The translations under genes and the position numbers were made by a program. Below, piece by piece: positions 18,885 to 27,491 of a stretch of 64,000 nt of DNA; position 1 is the stretch's first letter, and each line of letters begins with the position of its first letter. This DNA comes from Tenacibaculum sp. MAR_2009_124. Lineage in GTDB: Bacteria > Bacteroidota > Bacteroidia > Flavobacteriales > Flavobacteriaceae. The stretch spans positions 186,001-250,000 of the forward strand of contig NZ_FNSF01000007.1 of assembly GCF_900105455.1 (NCBI RefSeq), read 5' to 3'. Under the pieces are notes generated by a model. The model saw only the letters and a list, made by a program, of their open reading frames with translations. It made no database searches and was not told the DNA's origin.

Positions 18885-20285
18885 GCAGTCATGGTCGGAA
18901 GATTTTTCTTCCGACTTTTTTTGTTTCTAAGAAATAAAAAAAAATTATTTTAACCTGCTGTTTTTCAGTTGTTTAACTTGTTTTTGAGTATTGTTTTTTG
19001 TATCTTATATACTGATAATTAAGCTATTATGTCAGTATTTAAAGATCATAAAATATCCGTAAAAGAATTATTAGGTATTATTCCAGAAGCTCTTTTATCT
19101 AAATTATCATCCACAACTAATGTGGATTATTACACCAAAGTACTTCATGGTAAAAAAATGTTTTATTTGTTGCTTTATGGTATTGTAGAAAACGAAAAAT
19201 TAAGTCAACGTACCTTAGAAGATACTTTTAATGATTCTCTGTTTAAAACTCTTTTCAATTTAGATAAATCAGAATCCATCAGAAGAAGTTCTATCTCAGA
19301 AAGGTTATCTAAAATTGATTCCGATTATTTCGCTCAAATATATCAATGCATTTATAGCCAGTTTCACGATGCTTATCCAATGACTTCTAATAACGAAAAA
19401 CATCAATTAGTTCATGTGGATAGCTCGATGGTTAGTGAAGCTGCTAGTAAATTATTAGAAGGAATTGATCATAAAAATGGTAAGAAATCTGTTAAATATA
19501 CTATTACCTTTGATGGTTTATTGCCTTGTGAGTTTAAAGTGTTTACAGAACCTAAGTATTCCAGTGAAGATATGGCTTTGCCTGAAGTTATAATGGATCA
19601 TGTAAAACAACACAAAAATCATAAAAATATTTACGTCATTGATAGAGGTCTTCAATCTACCAGAACCATGAAAGATTTTAGTGGTAATGATATTTATTTT
19701 ATTGCTAGAGCAAAAGAAAATAGAAAATATGTAGAATTGGAATCTTTACTCGATAAAAATCAAAACTCTGACCTAGGAGAGTTAAGCCTTATAAAAGATA
19801 GTAAAGTATATCTGTATACTGGTAAAGCTATAAATAATAAGAGAGGAAATATTCACTATAAACAAGAGTTAGTAAAGACTCCTTTACGTTTGATTGTTGC
19901 AAAAACAAAAACTGAAGATCACAAAGAATTTTGTTTTATTTCTAATCAATTTGATCTCTCTGCTAAGGAAATTACGCAAGCCTATAGAAAGAGATGGGAT
20001 ATTGAGGTCTTTTTTCGCTTTATAAAGCAAGAACTAAATGTAAGTCACTTAGTATCTTTGAATAAAAACGGAATCAAAGTAGTTCTATATATGACTTTAA
20101 TTGTAGCAATGTTAATAGCAATCTATAAAAAAGCTAACAATATTGGGTATAAAACGGCTAAAAGAAGGTTTAAAATGGAACTCAGAAATTTAGCCATTGC
20201 TATGATTGTGGTAATTTGTGATGGAAATTTAGATCATTTTGAAACTTAAAAATAAATGGTCGGAATTTCTTCCGACCATGACTGC
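18885..20285 (+). mobile_element. IS4-type insertion sequence, about 1.4 kb, intact
   Basis: The element has 18-bp perfect terminal inverted repeats: GCAGTCATGGTCGGAAGA at 18885-18902 and its complement at 20268-20285. It contains a single transposase gene. Hairpins inside both ends (18894-18915 followed by a T-run, and 20258-20277) could block read-through transcription. No target-site duplication is visible: the flanks differ (CCTAAGG on the left, GTAACTT on the right). One or both flanks were therefore rearranged after insertion. Confidence 0.88.
19029..20249 (+). CDS. IS4 family transposase
   Basis: The 406-residue DDE transposase has the first Asp in HVDSSMV, the second in YVIDRGLQS, and the IS4 signature Y-(2)-R-(3)-E-(6)-K seen as YRKRWDIEVFFRFIKQEL. 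The frame is complete and spans nearly the whole element between the inverted repeats, so it may still be active. It catalyses cut-and-paste transposition of the surrounding element. The start at 19029 leaves about 130 bases of element leader, which contains the terminator-like hairpin. Confidence 0.92.
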   Translation: MSVFKDHKISVKELLGIIPEALLSKLSSTTNVDYYTKVLHGKKMFYLLLYGIVENEKLSQRTLEDTFNDSLFKTLFNLDKSESIRRSSISERLSKIDSDYFAQIYQCIYSQFHDAYPMTSNNEKHQLVHVDSSMVSEAASKLLEGIDHKNGKKSVKYTITFDGLLPCEFKVFTEPKYSSEDMALPEVIMDHVKQHKNHKNIYVIDRGLQSTRTMKDFSGNDIYFIARAKENRKYVELESLLDKNQNSDLGELSLIKDSKVYLYTGKAINNKRGNIHYKQELVKTPLRLIVAKTKTEDHKEFCFISNQFDLSAKEITQAYRKRWDIEVFFRFIKQELNVSHLVSLNKNGIKVVLYMTLIVAMLIAIYKKANNIGYKTAKRRFKMELRNLAIAMIVVICDGNLDHFET

Positions 20286-20291
20286 GTAACT

Positions 20292-20334
20292 TGGACTACC
20301 TACAAAAATTGGTAGAATTTTTGTAGGTAGTCCA
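20292..20334. repeat. Perfect 19-bp inverted repeat with 5-base loop
   Basis: TGGACTACCTACAAAAATT (20292-20310) is followed by GGTAG and then its exact complement (20316-20334). It lies 6 bases outside the IS4-type element and directly abuts the cut end of the next transposase relic. It may be a fused pair of IS ends or a recombination scar. Confidence 0.85.
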
Positions 20335-20611
20335 TACCGATTCAATTTATCTTTTTTTTTGTACCAAAACTTCCCTGTAGTCTCACTGAAGTTTTTCTTG
20401 CAACCATTACAAACATAACGCTGAATACCTTTAAGTTTACGGTTAGCGCGTATCTGCTTACCTGAACAATTAGGACAAGTAACTGTTTATTATCATTGCT
20501 GTCTTTTACTTGTGCTTCCTGTATAGACAACGATAGTAATGATGAAACGATTTCTTACTGTGCTAAAGATGAACTACTAACAAAAAAATCTCTAAAGTCT
20601 GATGGAATCAT
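20335..20611 (-). pseudogene. Truncated, frameshifted IS1595-like transposase N-terminus
   Basis: Reading from ATG at 20611, the frame gives MIPSDFRDFFVSSSSLAQ and then an in-frame TAA. It resumes as EIVSSLLSLSIQEAQVKDSN, shifts frame near 20480, and continues as a zinc-ribbon CPNC...CNGC followed by SETTGKFWYKKKDKLNRY. This is the N-terminal zinc-binding part of an IS1595/IS1-like transposase. It ends abruptly at the 19-bp inverted repeat. Stop, frameshift and truncation show it is dead. Family assignment rests on motif memory. Confidence 0.65.
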
Positions 20612-20730
20612 AAAATATCATTTTAAACTAAGATAACACATATCTAAATTAGAACTTAGCCTTTTTAAATAATGTATTTAATATTAAGAGCCCATTTGAA
20701 TTTACTAAATGCTAAGAAAAGAATAAAAGA

Positions 20731-20756
20731 GTCCTTATTTTTATAAAAATAAGGAC
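20731..20756 (-). terminator. Terminator downstream of the M3 peptidase gene
   Basis: GTCCTTATTTTT and its complement form a near-perfect hairpin followed on the minus strand by a T-rich tract. Confidence 0.7.
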
Positions 20757-20801
20757 TTCCTATTTTAAGTTAAAGTTGAAACTCAATATGAACTTAATTT
20801 T

Positions 20802-22826
20802 TTATTTAGAAATTAATCCAGCTCGCTTTAGTAACGCATCTGAATTAGGTTCTTTCCCTCTAAACCTTTTGTATAATTTCATCGGTTTTTCTGTTCCTCC
20901 TTTAGAAAGAACGTTTTCTTGAAACTTATTTGCTACTTCAGAATTAAATATTCCTTCTTCCTGAAAGTATTCAAAAGCATCTGCATCCAATACTTCCGCC
21001 CATTTATATGAATAGTATCCAGAAGAATATCCTCCTTGAAAAATGTGAGAAAAAGAAGTACTCATGCAGTTTTCTGGTACATCAGGATATAATTTGGTAT
21101 TTAAAAATGATTTTGATTCAAACTCTTTAACAGAAGTAACAGATTCTGGAGATGCTCCTGCGTGCCAACTCATATCGAGTAATCCAAAACTTAATTGCCT
21201 TAAGGTTTGCATTCCTTCATGAAAACTAGCTGATTCTTTAATTTTTTCAACATACTCCATCGGAATTGTTTCGCCTGTTTCGTAATGCTTTGCAAACAAC
21301 TCGAGCGCCTCTTTTTCATAACACCAGTTTTCTAATACCTGACTTGGAAGTTCAACAAAATCCCAAGGAACTGAAGTTCCAGATAAACTGCCGTAAGTTG
21401 TATTTGCTAACATACCATGTAACGCATGTCCAAATTCATGAAATAAGGTGGTAACTTCATTAAAAGTTAATAAAGAAGGCTTTGTTTCTGTTGGTTTTGT
21501 AAAATTACATACAATTGAAACCTGCGGACGCTCGTTATTACCATCTAAAATTTGTTGAGATTTATAGGAGGTCATCCATGCACCATTTCTTTTACCTGGC
21601 CTTGGGTGAAAGTCAGCATAAAAATGAGAGATAAAATTACCGTTATTGTCGGAAACCAAATACGTTTTAACATCTTCATGGTATTTATCAATGGTATCAA
21701 TCTCTTCAAAATTTAAGTTGAATAATCGATTGGCTATTTCAAAAACACCATTGATAACATTCTCCAACTTGAAGTATGGTTTTAGCAATTCTTGATCAAG
21801 AGAAAATAATTTTTTCTTTAATTTTTCTGAATAATAAGCACTATCCCATTTTTGAAGTTGATCAATATTGTCGAGTTTCTTTGCATAATTTTCAAGATTC
21901 TCAAACTCACGTTGAGCGGCCGGCTTTGCTTTTTCAAGTAAATCGTTTAAAAACTCCAATACGTTTTCAGGTTTTTCCGCCATACGTTCTTCCAAAACAA
22001 AATTTGCATGCGTTTTGTAACCTAGTAAATTGGCTCTTTTGTGACGAAGTTTTGTGATTTTTAAAACAATAGCCTCGTTATTATAGTCATTTTGTTGAAA
22101 CCCTTTTTTACCAAATGCTATGGAAAGCTCTTTTCTCAACTCTCTATTATCGGCATAAGTCATAAAAGGGATATAACTCGGATAATCCAAGGTAACTACC
22201 CAACCTTCTTTATTACGTTGCTTGGCTAAAATGTTAGCGGCTTCTTTTGCACTTTCAGGAAGCCCAGTTAAATCATTTTCATTGGTAATATGCATTTCGA
22301 AATTATTCGTTTCAGCAAGTACATGTTCACCAAATTGTAATGAAAGTTTTGAAAGTTCAGCATCAATTTTACGAAGCTCCAGTTTATCTTCTTCGTTTAG
22401 GTTCGCACCATTTCGAGCAAAGCCTTTATATTGCTTGTCTAAAAGTGTTTCTTGTTCAGGAGTTAATTCTAAATCACTTAATTGGTCATAAACTTTCTTC
22501 ACACGAGCAAAAAGAGCTTCATTTAAGGTAATGTCGTTTCTAAACTCACTTAACCAAGGTGAAACATCTTTTGCTATTTTTTGAATTTCTTCATTTGTTT
22601 CAGCGGAATTCAAGTTAAAAAATATAGAGGTGATTCGATCCAATTTTTGACCAGTATTATCAAGTGCTACCGTTGTGTTTTCAAAAGTTGGTTCATCTAT
22701 ATTCGAAACAATAAGCTCAATTTCTTTTTTGGCAAGAGTAATGGCTTCTTGAATAGCTGGTTTATAATCTTTTTCTTGAATTTTAGAAAAAGGAGCTGTA
22801 TCGAAATCTTGTAAAAGTGGATTCAT
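20802..22826 (-). CDS. M3 family metallopeptidase (oligopeptidase A / Dcp type)
   Basis: The 674-residue protein matches thimet-oligopeptidase-like M3 enzymes over its full length. The zinc motif HEFGH is at 463-467, in the context TTLFHEFGHALHGML, with the downstream SGTSVPWDFVELPSQ block typical of the family. The N-terminus begins MNPLLQDFDTAPFSKI without a signal peptide, so the enzyme should be cytoplasmic and degrade short peptides. Substrate mode (oligopeptidase or dipeptidyl carboxypeptidase) cannot be set from sequence alone. It is a single-gene unit with its own terminator. Confidence 0.92.
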   Translation of the reverse strand: MNPLLQDFDTAPFSKIQEKDYKPAIQEAITLAKKEIELIVSNIDEPTFENTTVALDNTGQKLDRITSIFFNLNSAETNEEIQKIAKDVSPWLSEFRNDITLNEALFARVKKVYDQLSDLELTPEQETLLDKQYKGFARNGANLNEEDKLELRKIDAELSKLSLQFGEHVLAETNNFEMHITNENDLTGLPESAKEAANILAKQRNKEGWVVTLDYPSYIPFMTYADNRELRKELSIAFGKKGFQQNDYNNEAIVLKITKLRHKRANLLGYKTHANFVLEERMAEKPENVLEFLNDLLEKAKPAAQREFENLENYAKKLDNIDQLQKWDSAYYSEKLKKKLFSLDQELLKPYFKLENVINGVFEIANRLFNLNFEEIDTIDKYHEDVKTYLVSDNNGNFISHFYADFHPRPGKRNGAWMTSYKSQQILDGNNERPQVSIVCNFTKPTETKPSLLTFNEVTTLFHEFGHALHGMLANTTYGSLSGTSVPWDFVELPSQVLENWCYEKEALELFAKHYETGETIPMEYVEKIKESASFHEGMQTLRQLSFGLLDMSWHAGASPESVTSVKEFESKSFLNTKLYPDVPENCMSTSFSHIFQGGYSSGYYSYKWAEVLDADAFEYFQEEGIFNSEVANKFQENVLSKGGTEKPMKLYKRFRGKEPNSDALLKRAGLISK

Positions 22827-22903
22827 TTTCTGATTCTTTTAAAGTCAGTTTAAATTTTTAGAGATACTAATATAGGTATTATCTTATTTATATAAATAAA
22901 AAG

Positions 22904-22932
22904 AACCTCATAGATTTTGGAGCTATGAGGTT
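22904..22932 (-). terminator. Terminator after purE
   Basis: AACCTCATAG (22904-22913) pairs with CTATGAGGTT (22923-22932). T-rich tracts lie on both sides, so it may act in both directions. Confidence 0.7.
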
Positions 22933-22956
22933 AGTTGTTTTTTTATTGAAAGATGA

Positions 22957-23436
22957 TTATTTTCTAACTCTTTCTGAGGCTTTTTCAACCTTTAATTTTA
23001 GTCCTTCTTTGTAGGCAACTATTTTGTCTAAAACACATTTGTCAGAAGCTCCAATAATTTGAGCTGCTAGGATACCTGCGTTTTTTGCGCCATCTAAAGC
23101 TACAGTAGCTACAGGAACACCTCCAGGCATTTGAAGAATTGATAGTACAGAATCCCATCCATCGATAGAGTTTCTACTTTTTACTGGTACTCCAATTACT
23201 GGTAACGGACTCATACTTGCTACCATACCTGGTAAGTGAGCAGCACCACCGGCACCAGCTACAATAACCTGAACCCCTCTTTTATGAGCATTGTTAGCGT
23301 AATCGAATAATTTTTCAGGAGTTCTATGAGCGGAAACAATATCAACCTCTACTTTAATATCAAAACTCTCTAAAACTTCAATAGCTTCTTGCATTATCGG
23401 AAGATCAGAATCACTTCCCATTATAATTCCTACCAT
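22957..23436 (-). CDS. purE: N5-carboxyaminoimidazole ribonucleotide mutase PurE
   Basis: The 159-residue protein has the class I PurE signature: GSDSDLPIMQEA at the N-terminus, SAHRTPE and the GAGGAAHLPGM loop. It converts N5-CAIR to CAIR in purine synthesis. The gene lies 5 bases after purK, in the classic purK-purE order. Length and motifs are normal for the family. Confidence 0.97.
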   Translation of the reverse strand: MVGIIMGSDSDLPIMQEAIEVLESFDIKVEVDIVSAHRTPEKLFDYANNAHKRGVQVIVAGAGGAAHLPGMVASMSPLPVIGVPVKSRNSIDGWDSVLSILQMPGGVPVATVALDGAKNAGILAAQIIGASDKCVLDKIVAYKEGLKLKVEKASERVRK

Positions 23437-23441
23437 AATTT

Positions 23442-24599
23442 TTATTTAGCGATAACTTTTATAGTTTCTTTTACTTGTTGCGCAATTTCACGCGCTTTAT
23501 TAACATCAGTATTTACAATTGTTACATGTCCCATCTTTCTAAATGGTTTGGTGTGTTTTTTACCGTATAAATGAGGTGTAACTCCTTCAATTTTCAATAC
23601 TTCTTCAATATTCTCGTAAATTACATCACCTGTGTGCCCTTCTGCTCCAACAAGATTCACCATAATTCCTGCAACTTTACTGTCTGTATTTCCTAAAGGT
23701 AAATTTAAAATACTTCGAAGATGTTGTTCGAATTGATTCGTATAACTAGCCTCAATAGAGTAATGTCCTGAGTTATGTGTTCTTGGAGCAGCTTCATTTA
23801 CAAGTATATTGTCATCTTCAGTTTGAAACATTTCAACGGCCAATAAGCCCACAAAGCCAAAAGCATCGGCAACTTCTAATGCAATTTCACGTGCTTTATT
23901 TGCTACCGTTTCATCGATTCTAGCAGGACAGATTACATACTCAACCTGGTTTGCTTCTGGGTGGAATTCCATTTCAACAACAGGATATGTTTTGATATCT
24001 CCTTTTTTATTTCTTGCTACGATTACGGCTAGTTCATTTTTAAAAGGAATTAACTTTTCGGCAATGCATTCTCCAGATGGTAGGTTTTGTAAGTCGTCAA
24101 TAGATTTTACAATTTTTACACCATTCCCATCATAACCAAAACGAGCAGATTTCCAAACAAAAGGAGTCTCTACAGTTTTTTCATGTATTGCTTTTTCTAA
24201 ATCTTCCTTCGAAGCAAATCTTGTAAAATCTGCAGTAGGAATAGCTTGCTCATCATAAAAAACTTTTTGTAGAGCTTTATTTTGTATGGTCCTTAAGTTT
24301 TTTGGTTTTGGAAAGATCGTAAGACCTTCCTCTTCCAATTTGTCTAAGGCATCAATATTTACATTTTCAATTTCTATGGTTAGCAAGTCAACTTGCTTTC
24401 CGAAATTATATACAGTGTCGAAATCTAGTAGATCTCCTTGATGAAACTCATTACATATTTGAGCACATGGAGCATTAGAATTGGCATCTAAAATTACAGT
24501 GTAAATATCTAGTTTTTGCGTTTCAGTAAGTAACATTCTTCCTAATTGACCGCCACCGAGAACGCCCAATCTAAAATCTGAAGAGAAATAATTTTTCAC
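23442..24599 (-). CDS. purK: N5-carboxyaminoimidazole ribonucleotide synthase PurK
   Basis: The 385-residue ATP-grasp enzyme begins with the nucleotide-binding GVLGGGQLGRML and contains EMFQTEDDNILVNEAAPRTH, the metal/ATP site. It carboxylates AIR with ATP and bicarbonate, supplying PurE. The start at 24599 gives the standard PurK N-terminus. The -7 element TATTTTTG at 24638-24631 gives a 5' leader of roughly 25 bases. Confidence 0.97.
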   Translation of the reverse strand: MKNYFSSDFRLGVLGGGQLGRMLLTETQKLDIYTVILDANSNAPCAQICNEFHQGDLLDFDTVYNFGKQVDLLTIEIENVNIDALDKLEEEGLTIFPKPKNLRTIQNKALQKVFYDEQAIPTADFTRFASKEDLEKAIHEKTVETPFVWKSARFGYDGNGVKIVKSIDDLQNLPSGECIAEKLIPFKNELAVIVARNKKGDIKTYPVVEMEFHPEANQVEYVICPARIDETVANKAREIALEVADAFGFVGLLAVEMFQTEDDNILVNEAAPRTHNSGHYSIEASYTNQFEQHLRSILNLPLGNTDSKVAGIMVNLVGAEGHTGDVIYENIEEVLKIEGVTPHLYGKKHTKPFRKMGHVTIVNTDVNKAREIAQQVKETIKVIAK

Positions 24600-24630
24600 G
24601 TTAAATCTGTTAGTTATGTTGTTGTCGCTG

Positions 24631-24638
24631 CAAAAATA
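24631..24638 (-). promoter_or_regulatory. -7 promoter element of purKE
   Basis: TATTTTTG on the minus strand fits TAnnTTTG and lies 32 bases before the purK start. I see no clear TTG -33 partner. Confidence 0.5.
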
Positions 24639-24664
24639 AGAATCTATTTGGTAGTAATTTGAAA

Positions 24665-25090
24665 TTAATTACTTATTTGTAAAGTACTACCACTTTGAGT
24701 TACCGTATACACTCGAGCTCCACCAGCACAACTAATATCACCAGAAATTAGGCTACCGTCTAACATACTATACTTGGTGCCATCACAAGGGCATTCTAAA
24801 ATAGGAGGATTTACTACCATGGGTGTACCACAATCTCTATTAGGAGATTGTCTATCTATAGCAACATACGGAGAAAAAGAACCTCCCGTTCCTTTATTAA
24901 ACAGAACAATACCGTTAATACCTCCATTTACTGTGGCACTTCCATTTGGAGTAAGTAATCCATTTAGTTGTGGGTTGTTTAAATCAAAATTAAGAGATTG
25001 AATAGAGTTGTTAAAACAGCTATTTTCAACCACATTACCACCGCAGCTAACAAAAGCTCCAAAGAAAAGTGTAAAAAGAATTTTTTTCAT
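24665..25090 (-). CDS. Degenerate Rieske-like lipoprotein
   Basis: The 141-residue product has a lipoprotein signal (lipobox before Cys16, FVSC-GG). The C-terminal half follows the Rieske fold order, with YVAIDRQSPNRDCGTP followed by ECPCDGTKYSMLDGSLISG. In true Rieske proteins the clusters read CxH and CxxH. Here both His ligands are absent: the second site is CPCDG. Similar flavobacterial lipoproteins exist and are often listed as hypothetical. It probably does not bind a 2Fe-2S cluster; the Cys residues may form disulfides. It is divergent from greA. Confidence 0.7.
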   Translation of the reverse strand: MKKILFTLFFGAFVSCGGNVVENSCFNNSIQSLNFDLNNPQLNGLLTPNGSATVNGGINGIVLFNKGTGGSFSPYVAIDRQSPNRDCGTPMVVNPPILECPCDGTKYSMLDGSLISGDISCAGGARVYTVTQSGSTLQISN

Positions 25091-25122
25091 TTGTTAAGTA
25101 TATAGATGAAGACATAACGTTA

Positions 25123-25130
25123 CAAATTTA
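25123..25130 (-). promoter_or_regulatory. -7 promoter element of the Rieske-like lipoprotein gene
   Basis: TAAATTTG on the minus strand fits TAnnTTTG, 33 bases before the start codon. It lies 11 bases from the divergent greA element. Confidence 0.5.
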
Positions 25131-25141
25131 CGAAAATTTTG

Positions 25142-25149
25142 TACATTTG
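25142..25149 (+). promoter_or_regulatory. -7 promoter element of greA
   Basis: TACATTTG fits TAnnTTTG and would give a greA leader of roughly 45 bases. No clear -33 TTG is seen. Confidence 0.5.
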
Positions 25150-25199
25150 TAATACAATCTCATCCCAAAGGGTATGAGATTTTTAAATTTAAAGAAGTT

Positions 25200-25673
25200 A
25201 TGAGCGACGTATCTTATTATACAGAAGAAGGACTTAAAAAGTTAAAAGATGAATTAGCACACTTAGAGCAGGTAGAAAGACCTCGTGTGTCGCAAGAAAT
25301 AGCAGATGCAAGAGATAAAGGAGATTTAAGTGAAAATGCTGAATACCATGCTGCAAAAGAGGAGCAATCATTGTTAGAAACCAAGATTGCAAAACTAAGG
25401 AATGTTGTGGCAAGTGCTAGAATTATAGATGAAAGTGAACTTGACACTTCTAAGGTTTTAATCCATTCAATTGTAAAGATTAAAAATACAGTGAATAATA
25501 TGGAATTTACGTACACCTTAGTTGCAGATAGTGAAAGTGATATAAAGAATGGAAAACTATCTGTTAACTCACCAATAGGTAAAGGTTTATTAGGTAAACA
25601 AGTTGGAGATTCGGCTGAGATAAAAGTTCCAAATGGTATTATGAAATTTGAAATTATGGATATCTCTCGTTAG
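25200..25673 (+). CDS. greA: Transcription elongation factor GreA
   Basis: The 157-residue protein has the N-terminal coiled coil with SQEIADARDKGDLSENAEYH, which holds the acidic tip residues that enter the RNA polymerase channel. The C-terminal FKBP-like domain contains NSPIGKGLLGKQVGD. It stimulates cleavage of backtracked transcripts. Length is standard. A terminator follows, so it is transcribed alone. Confidence 0.97.
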   Translation: MSDVSYYTEEGLKKLKDELAHLEQVERPRVSQEIADARDKGDLSENAEYHAAKEEQSLLETKIAKLRNVVASARIIDESELDTSKVLIHSIVKIKNTVNNMEFTYTLVADSESDIKNGKLSVNSPIGKGLLGKQVGDSAEIKVPNGIMKFEIMDISR

Positions 25674-25701
25674 AAGAAATTATAATAGAAAATTAATGTG
25701 A

Positions 25702-25740
25702 AAATCGGGTTTTAGGAGACTAAAACTCGATTTCTTTTTT
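25702..25740 (+). terminator. greA terminator
   Basis: AAATCGGGTTTTA (25702-25714) pairs with TAAAACTCGATTT (25721-25733) with one G-T wobble, followed by CTTTTTT. Confidence 0.8.
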
Positions 25741-25837
25741 AACTTTACACTGATTGAATTCAGTATAGTAAATCAATATTGTTCTTAACCAGTTTACTTA
25801 GAGTTAAGAATAAAAAGAAATTAAACTTAAAACGAAT

Positions 25838-26230
25838 ATGGCTAGTATATTTACAAAAATTATTCAGGGAGAAATTCCATCGTATAAAATTGCGGAAGAT
25901 GATAACTTTTTCGCTTTTCTTGATATTAATCCAAATGCTCCAGGACATACCTTGGTTATTCCTAAAAGAGAAGAAAATAAGCTATTCGATTTATCGGAAG
26001 AGGAATACAGTGGGCTAATGGCTTTTTCTTACCGTGTGGCAAAAGCAATTGAAAAAAGTGTGGATTGTGAACGAGTAGGAATGAGTGTGATTGGTTTAGA
26101 AGTTCCTCATGTACACGTGCATTTAATTCCTATTAATAAAATGGATGATATGCGCTTTATTTCAAAAGCAAAACTAACTACCGATGAGTTTTTTATTATT
26201 GCAGGAAAAATAGCAAGTAATTTTCAATAA
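25838..26230 (+). CDS. HIT family nucleotide-binding hydrolase
   Basis: The 130-residue protein carries the histidine triad as PHVHVHLIPIN near residues 90-100 and the N-terminal ASIFTKIIQGEIPSYKI typical of the Hint branch. These enzymes hydrolyse AMP-linked substrates such as purine nucleoside phosphoramidates. The start at 25838 gives the standard N-terminus; an overlapping frame from 25779 is out of phase and not real. Confidence 0.93.
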   Translation: MASIFTKIIQGEIPSYKIAEDDNFFAFLDINPNAPGHTLVIPKREENKLFDLSEEEYSGLMAFSYRVAKAIEKSVDCERVGMSVIGLEVPHVHVHLIPINKMDDMRFISKAKLTTDEFFIIAGKIASNFQ

Positions 26231-26241
26231 AAGATAATACG

Positions 26242-26282
26242 GTTAAATAAAACAAAGGGTATTTACTTAGACTTTATTTAAC
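26242..26282. terminator. Shared terminator between convergent HIT and histidine kinase genes
   Basis: GTTAAATAAA (26242-26251) pairs with TTTATTTAAC (26273-26282). It overlaps the 3' end of the kinase gene and lacks a strong G+C core, so it is a weak candidate. Confidence 0.45.
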
Positions 26283-27415
26283 TGTATTTCAAAAGTCGTT
26301 CCCTTTCCGAGCTCTGATTTCTGAACAAAAATTCTTCCTTTATGATAACTTTCAACAATTCTTTTGGATAATGAAAGTCCCAATCCCCATCCTCTTTTTT
26401 TAGTTGTAAACCCAGGCTTAAAAACATTCGAAAATTGAGATTTGGGTATTCCTTTTCCAGTATCGGATACACGAATAATAACGTTTCTGGAAGTTTCATT
26501 AACACTTACCTTTATCTCTCCTTTACCTGACATGGCATCAATGGCATTTTTGATCAAATTTTCAATCACCCAACCAAATAATTCAACACTAATTTGAGAT
26601 ACAATAGCTGAATTAGGCGCATTAAATATAAAATGAACTTGTTTTGAACTACGAGACTCTAAATAAGTAAATACTTGCTTAGTTTCGCAAACAATATTTT
26701 GTTCTTTTAAACTCGGTAAAGACCCAATTTTTGAAAATCTATTTGCAATAATATTGAGGCGATCGACATCTTTTTCAATTTCTTCCACATACATTTCGTT
26801 AACTTCCTCAGCACGCAAAATTTCTATCCAACCTAGCAGAGAAGATAAAGGCGTACCAATTTGATGAGCGGTCTCCTTAGCCATACCAGTCCAAAGTTTA
26901 TTTTGTTCTGCAATTTTATTCGATTTAAAAACCATATAAATAATGGTTAAGAACAAAGCTAAAATTAAAAGTAAGGCTAGGGGATAATATTTCAACTTAT
27001 AAAGTAAGTCAGAATTTCGATAATAGACATATCTCTTTTGGGTGTTTTTATAGCTTACTTCAATTGGTTTGTTTTGACTTTTCATTAAAGTCAGTTGATT
27101 TTTGAGATATAGCGAATCCAAACTTTTTATACTATCCAGATTATTACTACTTAAAATATCTCCATTTGAATCGGTAAGAATAGCAGGGATGTTTTTGTTA
27201 TTATCTATAATCTTCATTAATAGAGTAATATCTGTATCAAGATCTGAATTGTTTAATTCTTGATTAGCAGAGGCGTACAATTCCATTTTCATACGCTCTT
27301 CTTCCTTAAACTTCTGAAAGAAAATATACGTATTCCATAGAATTAATAAAACAATGATAAATGAAGCAAAAACCGCAATTCGTTTAAGCCAAAAGTTATT
27401 GTAAAAAAAACTCAT
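26267..27415 (-). CDS. Membrane sensor histidine kinase
   Basis: The 382-residue protein has two membrane segments (about 11-31 and 145-165) flanking a short extracytoplasmic sensor region. The dimerisation box KETAHQIGTPLSS carries the phospho-acceptor His184, followed by N (NLIKNAIDAM), G1 (DTGKGIP) and G2 (GWGLGLSLSKRI) boxes. No HAMP or PAS domain is evident. No response regulator lies next to it, so it is an orphan whose partner is elsewhere. The input signal is unknown. Confidence 0.92.
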   Translation of the reverse strand: MSFFYNNFWLKRIAVFASFIIVLLILWNTYIFFQKFKEEERMKMELYASANQELNNSDLDTDITLLMKIIDNNKNIPAILTDSNGDILSSNNLDSIKSLDSLYLKNQLTLMKSQNKPIEVSYKNTQKRYVYYRNSDLLYKLKYYPLALLLILALFLTIIYMVFKSNKIAEQNKLWTGMAKETAHQIGTPLSSLLGWIEILRAEEVNEMYVEEIEKDVDRLNIIANRFSKIGSLPSLKEQNIVCETKQVFTYLESRSSKQVHFIFNAPNSAIVSQISVELFGWVIENLIKNAIDAMSGKGEIKVSVNETSRNVIIRVSDTGKGIPKSQFSNVFKPGFTTKKRGWGLGLSLSKRIVESYHKGRIFVQKSELGKGTTFEIQLNKV

Positions 27416-27491
27416 AGGTCAAATATAAACTATTCTTAGGTATAACTTCTTTTTGGAAACTGTAGTATATTTACACTAAAATAAAAGAATA

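Noticed and set aside
24665..25090. A true Rieske 2Fe-2S protein
   Set aside because: Both His ligands are absent.
26267..27415. A two-component pair at the histidine kinase
   Set aside because: No response regulator gene lies on either side; neighbours are a HIT protein and a flavin reductase.
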